Positions 16,895 to 25,112 of a DNA stretch of 61,558 nucleotides are shown in pieces. The stretch is from positions 1-61,558 of the forward strand of contig NZ_SSXC01000015.1 of assembly GCF_021699055.1 (NCBI RefSeq), in the 5' to 3' direction. The stretch is from Blastococcus sp. MG754426 (lineage in GTDB: Bacteria > Actinomycetota > Actinomycetes > Mycobacteriales > Geodermatophilaceae). The notes beneath the pieces are model-generated. The model did no database searches, had not been told where the DNA came from, and worked only from the letters and a program-made list of their open reading frames with translations. Made by a program: the position numbers and the translations under genes. Position 1 is the first letter of the stretch. The number at the start of each line of letters is the position of its first letter.

Positions 16895-18212
16895 CGCCGG
16901 CGAGCTCGTCGAGGCGGCGCTGCAGGGCCTCCCGGAGCACGGGGAGGTCGGTCACCGCGCCCGCATCGGCGACAGCGGTGACCGTGAGCGTGCCCGCGTA
17001 GGACAGGGCGGTGAAGGAGACCGTGAGGTTGCCGGACTCCCCCACCGCCACCGGCACCACCGCGGTGACCGGGACGCCCCCGAGGGACCGGGGCACCGGC
17101 GGCCCGGCGACGTCGCTCACCAGGGTGTGCATGCGGCGCTGCCGCCGCAGGTACCAGCGGTAGCACCCCCCGGCGGCCAGCACGCGGAACACCGGGCCGA
17201 GGAGCGCCGGGAGGGACGGGCCGGCGGCCTGCTCCCGCCGCGCCGCCACCACGCCGGCGACGGTGCGCAGCCCCTCCTCGGCGCCCCCGCCCACGGGCAC
17301 CGCCACGACCAGCGGGGCCGCCGCGTTGCCCGGCCGGTCCGCCCGGGCGGTCCGGCGCCCGGACACCATGACGGCGACCCGGAGCACGTCGAGGTGCTCC
17401 CCGCGGTGCCGCAGGAGGTCCCCGAGCGCCGCGGCGACCGCCGCCAGCAGCGCGTCGTTCACCGATGCGCCGGAGCGGTGCGCCGTCGCCCGGAGCGGGG
17501 CGAGCGCGGCGCGCGCCACCGCGAGGGCCACCCTGCCACCCGTGGGGGCCAGCAGTGAGCAGGGCGCGGCGGCGCCGGGGTGCGCCCCGCCCCCGGCCGA
17601 CAGCGCCCGTCGCAGCTCGGGGAGGGCCCGGCGGAGCCGGCGGACCCCGGCGATCCGCGCCCGCCACGCGTCGGCGACGAGGCGGGCGTAGGCGGGCCGC
17701 GACGTCCCGGCCGGGCTCCCCACCGGCGGGGCGTCGTGGCCGTCGAGGAGGCGGTCGAGCACCGCCATCCCGCCGATCCCGTCGAGGACCGCGTGGTCGA
17801 CGACGAGCAGCACCGCTGCCCGGCGGTACCCGGTCAGGATGGTGGCCGACCACAGCGGGCGGTCCCGCGGCAGCCGGCGGCCCACGACGTCGGCGGCCAG
17901 CCCGAGCAGCGCGTCCTCCTCGCCGGGCCCCGGCCACGGCAGGTGCCGCACGTGCCGGTCCGGCGCGAAGGCCGGGTCGTCGACCCAGACGGGCGGGCCG
18001 GCCAGGGGCAGGGCGGCGAGCAGGCGCCGGCGCAGCCGCGGCACGGACGCCAGCCGCGACACCAGCAGCCGCTCGACGGCGTGCAGGTCGTCCGCCGGGC
18101 CGGTGCCCAGGAGCAGGAGGACCCCCAGCTGCCCGGGTCGTCCCCGGCGCCCCATGGCCGCCATGGCCCGGTCGGCCGGCGAGGCCCGGTCGATCGGCTG
18201 GTCGGTCGCCAC
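16866..18212 (-). CDS. WS/DGAT-family acyltransferase
   Basis: A 448-residue protein of the wax ester synthase / diacylglycerol acyltransferase family, which makes storage lipid in actinobacteria. The active-site motif HHxxxDG appears as DHAVLDG (residues 139-145): the second His, His140, and Asp144-Gly145 are kept, while the first His is Asp. The NDALLAAV motif is in the middle, and the C-terminal domain (about 270-448) has the expected SDVAGP and TVSFTALSYAG stretches. The GTG at 18212 follows GGGGAGGG. Mycobacterial DosR induces the triacylglycerol synthase tgs1, so the upstream DevR-like box at 18269 fits. Confidence 0.8.
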   Translation of the reverse strand: MATDQPIDRASPADRAMAAMGRRGRPGQLGVLLLLGTGPADDLHAVERLLVSRLASVPRLRRRLLAALPLAGPPVWVDDPAFAPDRHVRHLPWPGPGEEDALLGLAADVVGRRLPRDRPLWSATILTGYRRAAVLLVVDHAVLDGIGGMAVLDRLLDGHDAPPVGSPAGTSRPAYARLVADAWRARIAGVRRLRRALPELRRALSAGGGAHPGAAAPCSLLAPTGGRVALAVARAALAPLRATAHRSGASVNDALLAAVAAALGDLLRHRGEHLDVLRVAVMVSGRRTARADRPGNAAAPLVVAVPVGGGAEEGLRTVAGVVAARREQAAGPSLPALLGPVFRVLAAGGCYRWYLRRQRRMHTLVSDVAGPPVPRSLGGVPVTAVVPVAVGESGNLTVSFTALSYAGTLTVTAVADAGAVTDLPVLREALQRRLDELAGVSPGTARRG

Positions 18213-18268
18213 GCGTCCCTCCCCGGCAGTCGTGCGACGACGCTGCCCACCCGGGTCCGGCCCGGGGA

Positions 18269-18282
18269 GGGCCGAAGGTCGC
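18269..18282. promoter_or_regulatory. DevR-type half-conserved box (GGGCCGAAGGTCGC)
   Basis: It is related to the GGGCCGAAGGTCCC copies at 5811 and 31493 with one further change. It lies in the divergent region between the acyltransferase (start 18212) and the 2TM gene (start 18410). Confidence 0.4.
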
Positions 18283-18409
18283 CGACCACGGGGGCCGCTC
18301 GACCCGGACCGGAGGACTTCCGCACCGGGACCCACCGGCGGCCGGTCCCCGACGCTGGACCGCGGTCGGGTCACCGGCCCGCTGCCGCCGTCCGGATCCG
18401 GAGCGCCCG

Positions 18410-18655
18410 ATGCCCGACGAGGGCTCCCTCCCCTCCCCCGCCCAGATGCGGCGGCGTCGACGGTTCGCGCACCACCTGCTGGTCTTCGCGACCGTCAACG
18501 CCGCCCTCGTGGTGGTCTGGGTCGTCGGCGCCCTCGCGACCGGCTCCTGGTTCCCGTGGCCGCTGGTACCGGTCGCGGTCTGGGGCGCGGTGCTCCGCCT
18601 GCACCGGCGCAGCGCCTACGCCGACCGGGACGCGGCCCACCGGGACCGCGCGTGA
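18410..18655 (+). CDS. Small 2TM-domain protein
   Basis: 81 residues of the 2TM domain type: a short basic N-terminus (MRRRRRFAHH), one hydrophobic helix (LLVFATVNAALVVVWVVGAL), a turn, a second helix (WFPWPLVPVAVWGAVL) and a basic charged tail. The domain is often found as a stand-alone protein or at the N-terminus of sensor proteins; the function is unknown. The ATG at 18410 has no strong ribosome binding site. A 4-nt overlap couples it to the ATPase gene. Confidence 0.75.
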   Translation: MPDEGSLPSPAQMRRRRRFAHHLLVFATVNAALVVVWVVGALATGSWFPWPLVPVAVWGAVLRLHRRSAYADRDAAHRDRA

Positions 18656-21156
18656 CCGGGGACGTCGCGGCCGCCACCCCGGCCGGCCTGTCCTCGGCAG
18701 AGGTGGCGGGACGCCGGCCCGAGGGCGGGAACCGGCTGCCGGTGGAGGGACCGCCCCCACCGGTGCGGCTGCTGGCCGCCCAGCTGGTGCACTTCTTCGC
18801 GCTGCTGCTGTGGGCCGCCGCCGGGCTGGCCTTCGTCGGCGGCATGCCGGAGCTGGGCGTGGCGATCGCGGTGGTCGTCGTCCTCAACGGCGTGTTCGCC
18901 TTCGTGCAGGAGTACCGCGCCGACCGGGCCGCCGAGGCACTCCGGGACCTGGTGCCCCACCGGGTGACGGTCGTCCGCGACGGCGTGCGCCGGCAGGTCG
19001 ACGCCGTGGACCTGGTCCCGGGCGACCTGGTGCTCCAGGAGGCGGGTGACCGGGTGGCGGCCGACCTGCGGGTGGTCGAGTCGCACGGGCTGCGGGTCGA
19101 CGAGGCGCTCCTCACCGGGGAGAGCGAGCCCGTGGGCAAGGACGCCGGCGACCCCCTGTCGGCGGGTTCCTTCGTCGTCGAGGGCGAGGCCTCCGCCGTG
19201 GTGACCGCGATCGCCGGCGACACCCGCCTGGCATCGATCGCCCGCCTGACCCGCACGGTCGAACGCGCCAGGACACCGCTGGCGCGGGAGCTCCACCGCG
19301 TCGTCCGCACGGTCACCGTGCTGGCGGTGGGCATCGGCACCGTCTGCTTCCTCACCGGCACCTGGCTCGGCCTGCCCGCCGGCGAGGGCTTCCTCTTCGC
19401 GGTCGGGGTCACCGTGGCGCTGGTCCGCCGGCTGGAATCCGTGGAGACCCTGGGCTCCACCACCTTCATCTGCACCGACAAGACCGGGACCCTCACCCAG
19501 AACCGCATGGCGGTGGTGCGGGTCTGGACGCCGGCGGGCGACGTGGCGGTCGAGGGCACCGGTTACGAGCCGGTGGCCGAGGTCCGCGGCGTCGAGGCCG
19601 CGGTGACGGCCGCCGGTCGGCTGGCGCGGACGGCGGCCGCGTGCTCCACCGGCCGGGTCCACCGGGACGACGACGGCGGCTGGGTCGCGGTCGGCGACCC
19701 GATGGAGGCGGCGCTGGACGCGCTGGCGCGTCGGCTCGGCGTCCCCGGCACCGAGGCCGGCGCACCGCCGGGCGCCCGGCGGTTCACCTTCGACCCGCGG
19801 CGGCGCCGCATGTCGGTCTGGTCGGACGGCACGCTCGCGCTCAAGGGGGCACCGGACAGCGTGCTGCCCCGGTGCACCGCCCCGGGCGGCGCCGCCGACG
19901 AGGCGGCCCGCATGGCCGCCGACGGGTTGCGCGTGCTCGCCGTCGCCCGCCGCTGCGGCCCGCTGCCGGACGGTGCGGACGCCGACGCCGCCGAGCGGGA
20001 CCTGGAACTGCTGGGCCTGGTCGGGCTGGAGGACCCGCCCCGACCCGGCGTCGACGAGGCGCTGAGCCGCTGCCGGACCGCCGGCATCGCCGTCGCCATG
20101 ATCACCGGGGACTCGGGCGCGACGGCGACGGCGATCGCCCGCCGGACCGGGCTCTGGCGCCCGGGCAGCCGGGTGCTCGCCGGCCGGGACCTGCCGGCCG
20201 ACGAGGCCGCGCTGGGCGAACTGCTCGACGCCGACGGCACGGTGGTCTGCCGCGTCGCGCCCGAGGACAAGCTGCGCATCGCCCGCGCGCTGCAGGCCCG
20301 CGGCCACGTCGTCGCCATGACCGGCGACGGGGTCAACGACGGCCCGGCGCTGCGCGCCGCCGACATCGGCGTGGCGATGGGCGTGAGCGGGACCGACGTG
20401 GCGCGCCAGGCCGCCGACCTCGTGCTGCTGGACGACCACTTCGCGACGATCGTCGACGCCGTCCGCCAGGGCCGGGCGACCTTCGCGAACATCCGCCGCT
20501 TCCTCACCTACCACCTGACCGACAACGTCGCCGAGCTCACGCCGTTCGTCGTCTTCACCGTCACCGGCGGCTCGGTGCCGCTGGCGCTCGGCGTGCTGCA
20601 GGTGCTCAGCCTCGACATCGCCACCGACCTGCTGCCGGCCCTGGCCCTGGGCGCGGAACCGGCCTCGGCCCGCGTGCTCGACGGCCCGCCGCCGCGCCGG
20701 CGGCTGGTCGACGGCGCCCTGCTGCGCCGGGCGCTCCTGGTCCTCGGGCCGGTCGAGGCCACCATGGCGATGGCCGCCTTCCTGGCGGTGCTGCTCCCGG
20801 CGGGCTGGTCCTACGGCGCCGAGGTCCCGGCCGGCACCCTGGCCGCCGCCTCCGGGGCGGCCTTCGCGGCGGTCGTGCTCGGCCAGTTCGGGAACGCGTT
20901 CGCCTGCCGCAGCACCACCCGCCCCGCGTGGCGGGTACCTCCGCGCACCAACCCGCTGCTGGCGTGGGCGGTCGCGGTCGAGCTGCTCGTGCTGGTGGCG
21001 GTCCTCGCCGTGCCACCGGTCGCCGGCCTGCTGGGCCAGGCCGTCCCTCCCCTGGCGGGGCTCGTGGTGGCGGTCGCCGCCGCGCCCGCGGTGCTGCTCG
21101 CCGACGCCGCGGTGAAGGGGGCAGCGGCGCGGCGGCACCGGGCCGGCGTCGGCTGA
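18652..21156 (+). CDS. P-type ATPase (P2-like) lacking the TM4 PEGL segment
   Basis: An 834-residue cation ATPase of the calcium/sodium pump group. Present are VHFFALLLWAAAGLAF (TM1), the actuator motif LLTGESEP, the phosphorylation motif CTDKTGTLTQN (Asp276), a KGAPDSVL-type nucleotide domain, MITGDSGATA, MTGDGVNDGPAL and a C-terminal membrane domain. Odd: the text runs GVTVALVRRLESVETLGST, whereas family members have about 25 more residues (PEGLLPTVT and the rest of TM4) between the VALV-like and RRLESVETLGS parts. The frame is kept, so this looks like an exact in-frame deletion near 19417-19426. TM4 carries the ion site, so transport is unlikely as encoded. It is coupled to the 2TM gene by 4 nt. 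Confidence 0.82.
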   Translation: MTGDVAAATPAGLSSAEVAGRRPEGGNRLPVEGPPPPVRLLAAQLVHFFALLLWAAAGLAFVGGMPELGVAIAVVVVLNGVFAFVQEYRADRAAEALRDLVPHRVTVVRDGVRRQVDAVDLVPGDLVLQEAGDRVAADLRVVESHGLRVDEALLTGESEPVGKDAGDPLSAGSFVVEGEASAVVTAIAGDTRLASIARLTRTVERARTPLARELHRVVRTVTVLAVGIGTVCFLTGTWLGLPAGEGFLFAVGVTVALVRRLESVETLGSTTFICTDKTGTLTQNRMAVVRVWTPAGDVAVEGTGYEPVAEVRGVEAAVTAAGRLARTAAACSTGRVHRDDDGGWVAVGDPMEAALDALARRLGVPGTEAGAPPGARRFTFDPRRRRMSVWSDGTLALKGAPDSVLPRCTAPGGAADEAARMAADGLRVLAVARRCGPLPDGADADAAERDLELLGLVGLEDPPRPGVDEALSRCRTAGIAVAMITGDSGATATAIARRTGLWRPGSRVLAGRDLPADEAALGELLDADGTVVCRVAPEDKLRIARALQARGHVVAMTGDGVNDGPALRAADIGVAMGVSGTDVARQAADLVLLDDHFATIVDAVRQGRATFANIRRFLTYHLTDNVAELTPFVVFTVTGGSVPLALGVLQVLSLDIATDLLPALALGAEPASARVLDGPPPRRRLVDGALLRRALLVLGPVEATMAMAAFLAVLLPAGWSYGAEVPAGTLAAASGAAFAAVVLGQFGNAFACRSTTRPAWRVPPRTNPLLAWAVAVELLVLVAVLAVPPVAGLLGQAVPPLAGLVVAVAAAPAVLLADAAVKGAAARRHRAGVG

Positions 21157-21220
21157 GCACCGGGCCCCGTCGCGCTCTGCCTGCGTGCTGCCCGGTGCGG
21201 CCGGTGGTCATCCGTCGGTG

Positions 21221-21234
21221 GGGACGTTGGTCGG
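21221..21234. promoter_or_regulatory. DevR-type box with one intact half (GGGACGTTGGTCGG)
   Basis: The first nine bases are identical to the exact boxes at 1135 and 24284, but the second half is GTCGG rather than GTCCC. It lies about 85 nt upstream of the Acg-like gene at 21317. Confidence 0.4.
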
Positions 21235-21316
21235 CGCGGCAGGGGGTCCGGCGTCAGCGGCGCCGCCGCGCGCGACGGTCGATCCTGGGAGGACCGTGCC
21301 ACCCCGAGGAGGGACC

Positions 21317-22195
21317 GTGCTCCCTGGCAGACCTCCGGACCCGCGGCGCACCGCCCGGGCGCTCCAGGACGCGGCCGTCGCCGCCCTCCTCGCACCCTCG
21401 GCGAACGGCGCCCGGCCGTGGCTGGTGCGGGTGCGACCGGGGTCGCTGGAGCTGCGCGCGGACCGCTCCCGCAGATCGTCCGTGCCCGACCGACGGGCCC
21501 GCGAGCCCCTGCAGGGCGCCGGGGCCGCGCTGCTCGACGCCCGCGTGTCCCTGGCCGCCGCCGGCCTCGCCGTCGAGGTGCGCCGCCTCCCGCTGGCCAC
21601 GGATCCCCAGCTGCTCGCGGAGGTGTGCCCCGTCGCGGGGTCACCGGACCCCGCCCTCGCCGCCCTGGGCCCGGGGACGGCTCCGGTCCCCGCCGCCGGC
21701 GAGCCGTTGCCGGGCCCGCTCGAGCCCACCCCCGCCCGGCTGCCACCGGAGCTGGTGCGCGCGCTCGTGGAGGCGGCCTCGGCCGAGGACGTCACGCTGG
21801 TCCCCGTGGACCGCGAGGACCGGCTGCGGTTGCTCGCCGACCTCGTCCGGCTCGCCGAGCCCGGCCCGCGCGCCGGCCCCGCCGATCGTGCGGAGCCGGT
21901 GGACGTCAGGCCCGGCGCGGGGCAGACCGTGGTCCTGCTGGCCACCGCCCGGGACGACGAGCTCGCCTGGCTGAGGTCCGGCGAGGCGCGCCGGCGCGTG
22001 CTCCGCATCGCCGGCGCCCGCGGCTGGACCGGAGATCCGCTGCACCAGGTGGTCGAGGTGCCGGTGGTGCGCATGCAGGTCCGCTCGGCGCTGAGCTGGC
22101 ACGCCCACCCGCAGGACCTGCTCCGCCTCGGCCGCGTCACCGCGCCCCCGGCCGGCACGGCGGCACGCGGCCGCGCCACCCCCTCGACGGGCTGA
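21317..22195 (+). CDS. Acg-family nitroreductase-like protein
   Basis: About 292 residues. The N-terminal LLAPSANGARPWLVRV matches the nitroreductase FMN-site segment typical of Acg proteins (APSxHNxQPW), and the rest aligns in pattern with the second Acg-like protein at 32215, though it is more diverged (NG for HN). In Mycobacterium tuberculosis the Acg family (Rv2032, Rv3127, Rv3131) belongs to the DosR regulon; those proteins bind FMN with little nitroreductase activity and may sequester flavin. The GTG at 21317 follows GAGGAGGGA; an upstream GTG at 21295 is possible. It is convergent with the following dehydrogenase, with 17 nt between. Confidence 0.7.
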   Translation: MLPGRPPDPRRTARALQDAAVAALLAPSANGARPWLVRVRPGSLELRADRSRRSSVPDRRAREPLQGAGAALLDARVSLAAAGLAVEVRRLPLATDPQLLAEVCPVAGSPDPALAALGPGTAPVPAAGEPLPGPLEPTPARLPPELVRALVEAASAEDVTLVPVDREDRLRLLADLVRLAEPGPRAGPADRAEPVDVRPGAGQTVVLLATARDDELAWLRSGEARRRVLRIAGARGWTGDPLHQVVEVPVVRMQVRSALSWHAHPQDLLRLGRVTAPPAGTAARGRATPSTG

Positions 22196-22212
22196 TCGCG
22201 GGACCGGCCCGG

Positions 22213-23211
22213 TCAGGCGTGCAGGACGGCCGCGCCGCCGAAGCGGCCGTGCGCCAGGTCGGCCAGCGCACGGGGGGCCTCGGCCATGGGGTAGGGCACC
22301 GTCGTCGCGGTGATCCCGAGCCGGGCCGCCAGCCGGAGGAACTCCTCGCCGTCGCGGCGGGTGTTCGCGGTGACGCTGCGCAGGCGGCGTTCCTGGAACA
22401 GCTCCGCCGCGTAGTCCAGCCCCGGGACGGCGGAGAGCCAGATACCGGCGACGGCCAGCGTCCCCCCGCGGTCCAGCGCCCGCAGTGCGACGGGCACGAG
22501 CTCCCCGGCCGGTGCGAACAGGATGGCGCCGTCCAGCGGCTCCGGTGGCGCGTCGGCCGCCCCGCCGACGGAGTCCGCCCCCAGCGCCCGCGCGAGCTCC
22601 TGGTTGTGCCGGCCGCGGGTCAGCACGTGCACGCGCAGCCCCTGCGCGAGGGCCACCTGCGCCGTCAGGTGCGCACTCCCCCCGAAGCCGTAGATGCCCA
22701 GCCGCCCGCCGGGCGGGACCTCGGCGCAGCGGAGCGCCCGGTAGCCGATGATGCCGGCGCACAGCAGCGGTGCGGCCTGCTCGTCGGTCAGCCCGTCGGG
22801 CAGCGGGTGGGCGAACGCCTCGTCGACGAGGCACGCCTCGGCGTAGCCGCCGTCGACGTCCCACCCGATGAACCGGGGGGCCGTGCAGAGGTTCTCCCGC
22901 CCGTCCCGGCAGAACCGGCAGGTGCCGTCGGTCCGGCCCAGCCAGGCGACCCCCACGCGGGCGCCCACCGCGAACCTGCCGGCGCCCGGACCCAGCGCGT
23001 CCACCCGCCCGACCACCTCGTGCCCGGGGACGACGCCGGGACGGCGCGGCGGGAGGTCCCCCTCGACCAGGTGCAGGTCGGTCCGGCACACCCCGCAGCA
23101 GCTGACCGCGACGCGGACCTGGCCCGGGCCCGGCTCGGGCAGCGGCTTCTCGACGCGGCGCAGCGGCACCCGGTCGACGGGCGCCGGTGCGTCGAGCACC
23201 CACGCGAGCAC
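22213..23211 (-). CDS. Zinc-dependent alcohol dehydrogenase family protein
   Basis: 332 residues of the medium-chain dehydrogenase family. Catalytic zinc ligands are in SCCGVCRTDLHLVEGD and PGHEVVG; the cofactor site is GRLGIYGFGGSAHL. The structural-zinc loop reads RTDGTCRFCRDGRENLC: three cysteines remain, while the first of the usual four is Asp. FIGWDVDGGYAE places it near the AdhA-like alcohol dehydrogenases of actinobacteria. The start at 23211 gives the normal N-terminus (VLAWVLDAPAP) 10 nt after the universal stress protein stop, so it is the second gene of that operon. Confidence 0.85.
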   Translation of the reverse strand: MLAWVLDAPAPVDRVPLRRVEKPLPEPGPGQVRVAVSCCGVCRTDLHLVEGDLPPRRPGVVPGHEVVGRVDALGPGAGRFAVGARVGVAWLGRTDGTCRFCRDGRENLCTAPRFIGWDVDGGYAEACLVDEAFAHPLPDGLTDEQAAPLLCAGIIGYRALRCAEVPPGGRLGIYGFGGSAHLTAQVALAQGLRVHVLTRGRHNQELARALGADSVGGAADAPPEPLDGAILFAPAGELVPVALRALDRGGTLAVAGIWLSAVPGLDYAAELFQERRLRSVTANTRRDGEEFLRLAARLGITATTVPYPMAEAPRALADLAHGRFGGAAVLHA

Positions 23212-23221
23212 CGCGACCGGC

Positions 23222-24196
23222 TCAGCCCTGGGTGGCGGCGGCGGCCATGGCCGGCCCGGCCGCCTCCTCGGTCCGCGGCGGGTGCACCACCATGACCGGG
23301 CACTCCGCCCGGACGACGGTGCGCAGCGCCACCGACCCGAGCACGATCCCGGCCAGCCGGCTCCGGCTGCGGCTGCCCACCACGAGCAGCGCGGCCCCTC
23401 GCGCCCGGTCGACCAGCACGTCGTCGGCCGGCCCGATGCCGGCCACCACCCGGACGTCCTCGCCGCGGGACGTGTCGAGCACCTCGTCGGCGACCTGCCG
23501 CCCGAACCGCTCGGCGTCCTCGCGCAACTCCCGCTCCGACGGACCGCTGTACGGCGCGAACTCCGTCCAGGTGTCCACCGGCGTGCTCGCGACCACGACC
23601 TCCAGCCGGCCACCGCGACGCCGCGCCTCCTCGGCACCCCGCCGCAGGGCGGCCCGGCCGGCGGTCGAGTCGTCCAGCCCCACGACGACGCGGTCGTCGT
23701 GGGGCTGGTCCGCGGACCGGACCACGACCACGGGGCAGCGGGCGTGGACCGAGCACTGGAGCGCCACCGAGCCGAGCACGGTGCTGCGCACGGCGCCCCG
23801 CCCGCGGCTGCCGACGACGAGCAGCTCGGCCCCGTCCGACCACCGCACCAGCTCCTCGGCCGCCCGCCCGGCCACCACGTGCAGGTCGACGGGTACGTCA
23901 CCGTCCGGCTGCGCCGTCGCCCGCCGCACGTCGTCGAGGAAGGCCCGGGCCCTGGCCGCGGTCTCCGCGCGCATGCTCTCGACGTGCCCCTCCTCCAGGA
24001 GGTAGGCGTCCCCCCAGACGAAGTCCACCGGGAAGGTGGTCACCACGTCGAGAGCGGCCGAGCGACGAGCCGCCTCCGCCAGGGCCCAGCCGAGCGCCCC
24101 GCGGGAGTGCTCGGACCCGTCGATGCCCACCACGAGGCGCGCCCGGTCGGAGCTCCCTCCGGGATCGGTCGGCTGCTGTGCGGTCGTCTCCGTCAC
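23222..24196 (-). CDS. Tandem universal stress protein (UspA domains)
   Basis: 324 residues with two UspA domains (about 17-160 and 170-315). The first has the full ATP-binding pattern G-x2-G-x9-G-S in GSRGRGAVRSTVLGS; in the second the third motif Gly is Ser (GSRSRSRLAGIVLGS). Tandem Usp proteins such as mycobacterial Rv2005c and Rv2623 belong to the DosR regulon and limit growth under hypoxia. The GTG at 24196 follows GAGGAGA. An exact DevR box lies 88 nt upstream. The alcohol dehydrogenase follows in the same operon. Confidence 0.92.
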   Translation of the reverse strand: MTETTAQQPTDPGGSSDRARLVVGIDGSEHSRGALGWALAEAARRSAALDVVTTFPVDFVWGDAYLLEEGHVESMRAETAARARAFLDDVRRATAQPDGDVPVDLHVVAGRAAEELVRWSDGAELLVVGSRGRGAVRSTVLGSVALQCSVHARCPVVVVRSADQPHDDRVVVGLDDSTAGRAALRRGAEEARRRGGRLEVVVASTPVDTWTEFAPYSGPSERELREDAERFGRQVADEVLDTSRGEDVRVVAGIGPADDVLVDRARGAALLVVGSRSRSRLAGIVLGSVALRTVVRAECPVMVVHPPRTEEAAGPAMAAAATQG

Positions 24197-24283
24197 CGGT
24201 CTCTCCTCGCTGTCGCCGTGGGTGGCCCGCCCAGCGTCGCCAGGTGGCCCGGCCGCGACCGCAGGCCGATGTCCCGCCACCGC

Positions 24284-24297
24284 GGGACGTTGGTCCC
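24284..24297. promoter_or_regulatory. DevR/DosR-type box, exact GGGAC-N4-GTCCC
   Basis: GGGACGTTGGTCCC is identical to the copy at 1135. It lies upstream of the minus-strand universal stress protein (start 24196). The 202 nt between 24197 and 24398 hold no other gene. Confidence 0.7.
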
Positions 24298-24398
24298 CCG
24301 GTCGACCGCGAGCGCTGGTACGCCGAGGAGCTCGTCGCCCGGTGCACGGCCCTCCCGCCGGGGCACGCTCCGGGGCCGGGACCCGCCGGCCACGGCGC

Positions 24399-25112
24399 TC
24401 AGCGCTGCTCGGCCCGCGCCGCCAGGCCCCGCAGCATCCGCTGCTCCATGACGTAGCCGACCGGCTCGACGAGGCGCCACAGCAGCGCCTGCGACCGGGG
24501 GTGCACGAGCCGCTGCCGCACGACGACCCGCGTGGCCCGCCCGCCCCGCTCCGGGCGCAGGACCCACTGCCAGGTCGCGACCGTCGGGTCCCCGGTCACC
24601 GCCCCGGCGCGGTGCGGGGGCCGCGGGTCGGCGCTCACCAGCACCAGCGCGCCGGGTGGCTCGGCGGTGTGCACCCGGAAGCACGGGTAGCCCTCCGGGC
24701 CGAGCCGGACCAGGTCACCGGGCTGCAGGCGCTCCTCGGCCGGCAGCAGGGTGCGCAGGCTGCGGATGCGGCAGCCGACCAGGTTCTCCAGGCCGTCGTA
24801 GCTGTACAGCCCGGCCCGGCCCTGACCGATCTGGGCGAGCCACGGCCAGACCCGCTCGACCGGCGCACCCACCGTCACGGCCCGCGTGTACCCCCGCACG
24901 GGTACCGGGACCAGGTCGTCGCCCGGCATCTCCCCGGCGACCTCGTCGGGAGTGGCGCCGCGCACCGCACGCCGACGGCGGAGCAGCGGGGAGCTGAGCA
25001 GCGCCAGCAGGACCCGGACGCCACCTCCCAGGACGTCGGCGAGGGAGCGGACGACGTCGGCGGACCCGCCCCCGACCACGGGTCCGGCGACGCCGCCGGC
25101 CGGCGCAGTCAC
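24399..25112 (-). CDS. SRPBCC-fold protein
   Basis: 237 residues. The N-terminal 50 include a hydrophobic stretch (LADVLGGGVRVLLALLSSPLL). The rest is a START/Bet v1-like SRPBCC domain, recognised by TRAVTVGAPVERVWPWLAQI near residue 80 and the following YSYDGLENLVGC, a pattern common in actinobacterial SRPBCC proteins. The hydrophobic cavity of this fold binds lipids or other small ligands; the ligand here is unknown. The GTG at 25112 overlaps the stop of the universal stress protein by 4 nt, so it is its downstream operon partner. Confidence 0.8.
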   Translation of the reverse strand: MTAPAGGVAGPVVGGGSADVVRSLADVLGGGVRVLLALLSSPLLRRRRAVRGATPDEVAGEMPGDDLVPVPVRGYTRAVTVGAPVERVWPWLAQIGQGRAGLYSYDGLENLVGCRIRSLRTLLPAEERLQPGDLVRLGPEGYPCFRVHTAEPPGALVLVSADPRPPHRAGAVTGDPTVATWQWVLRPERGGRATRVVVRQRLVHPRSQALLWRLVEPVGYVMEQRMLRGLAARAEQR

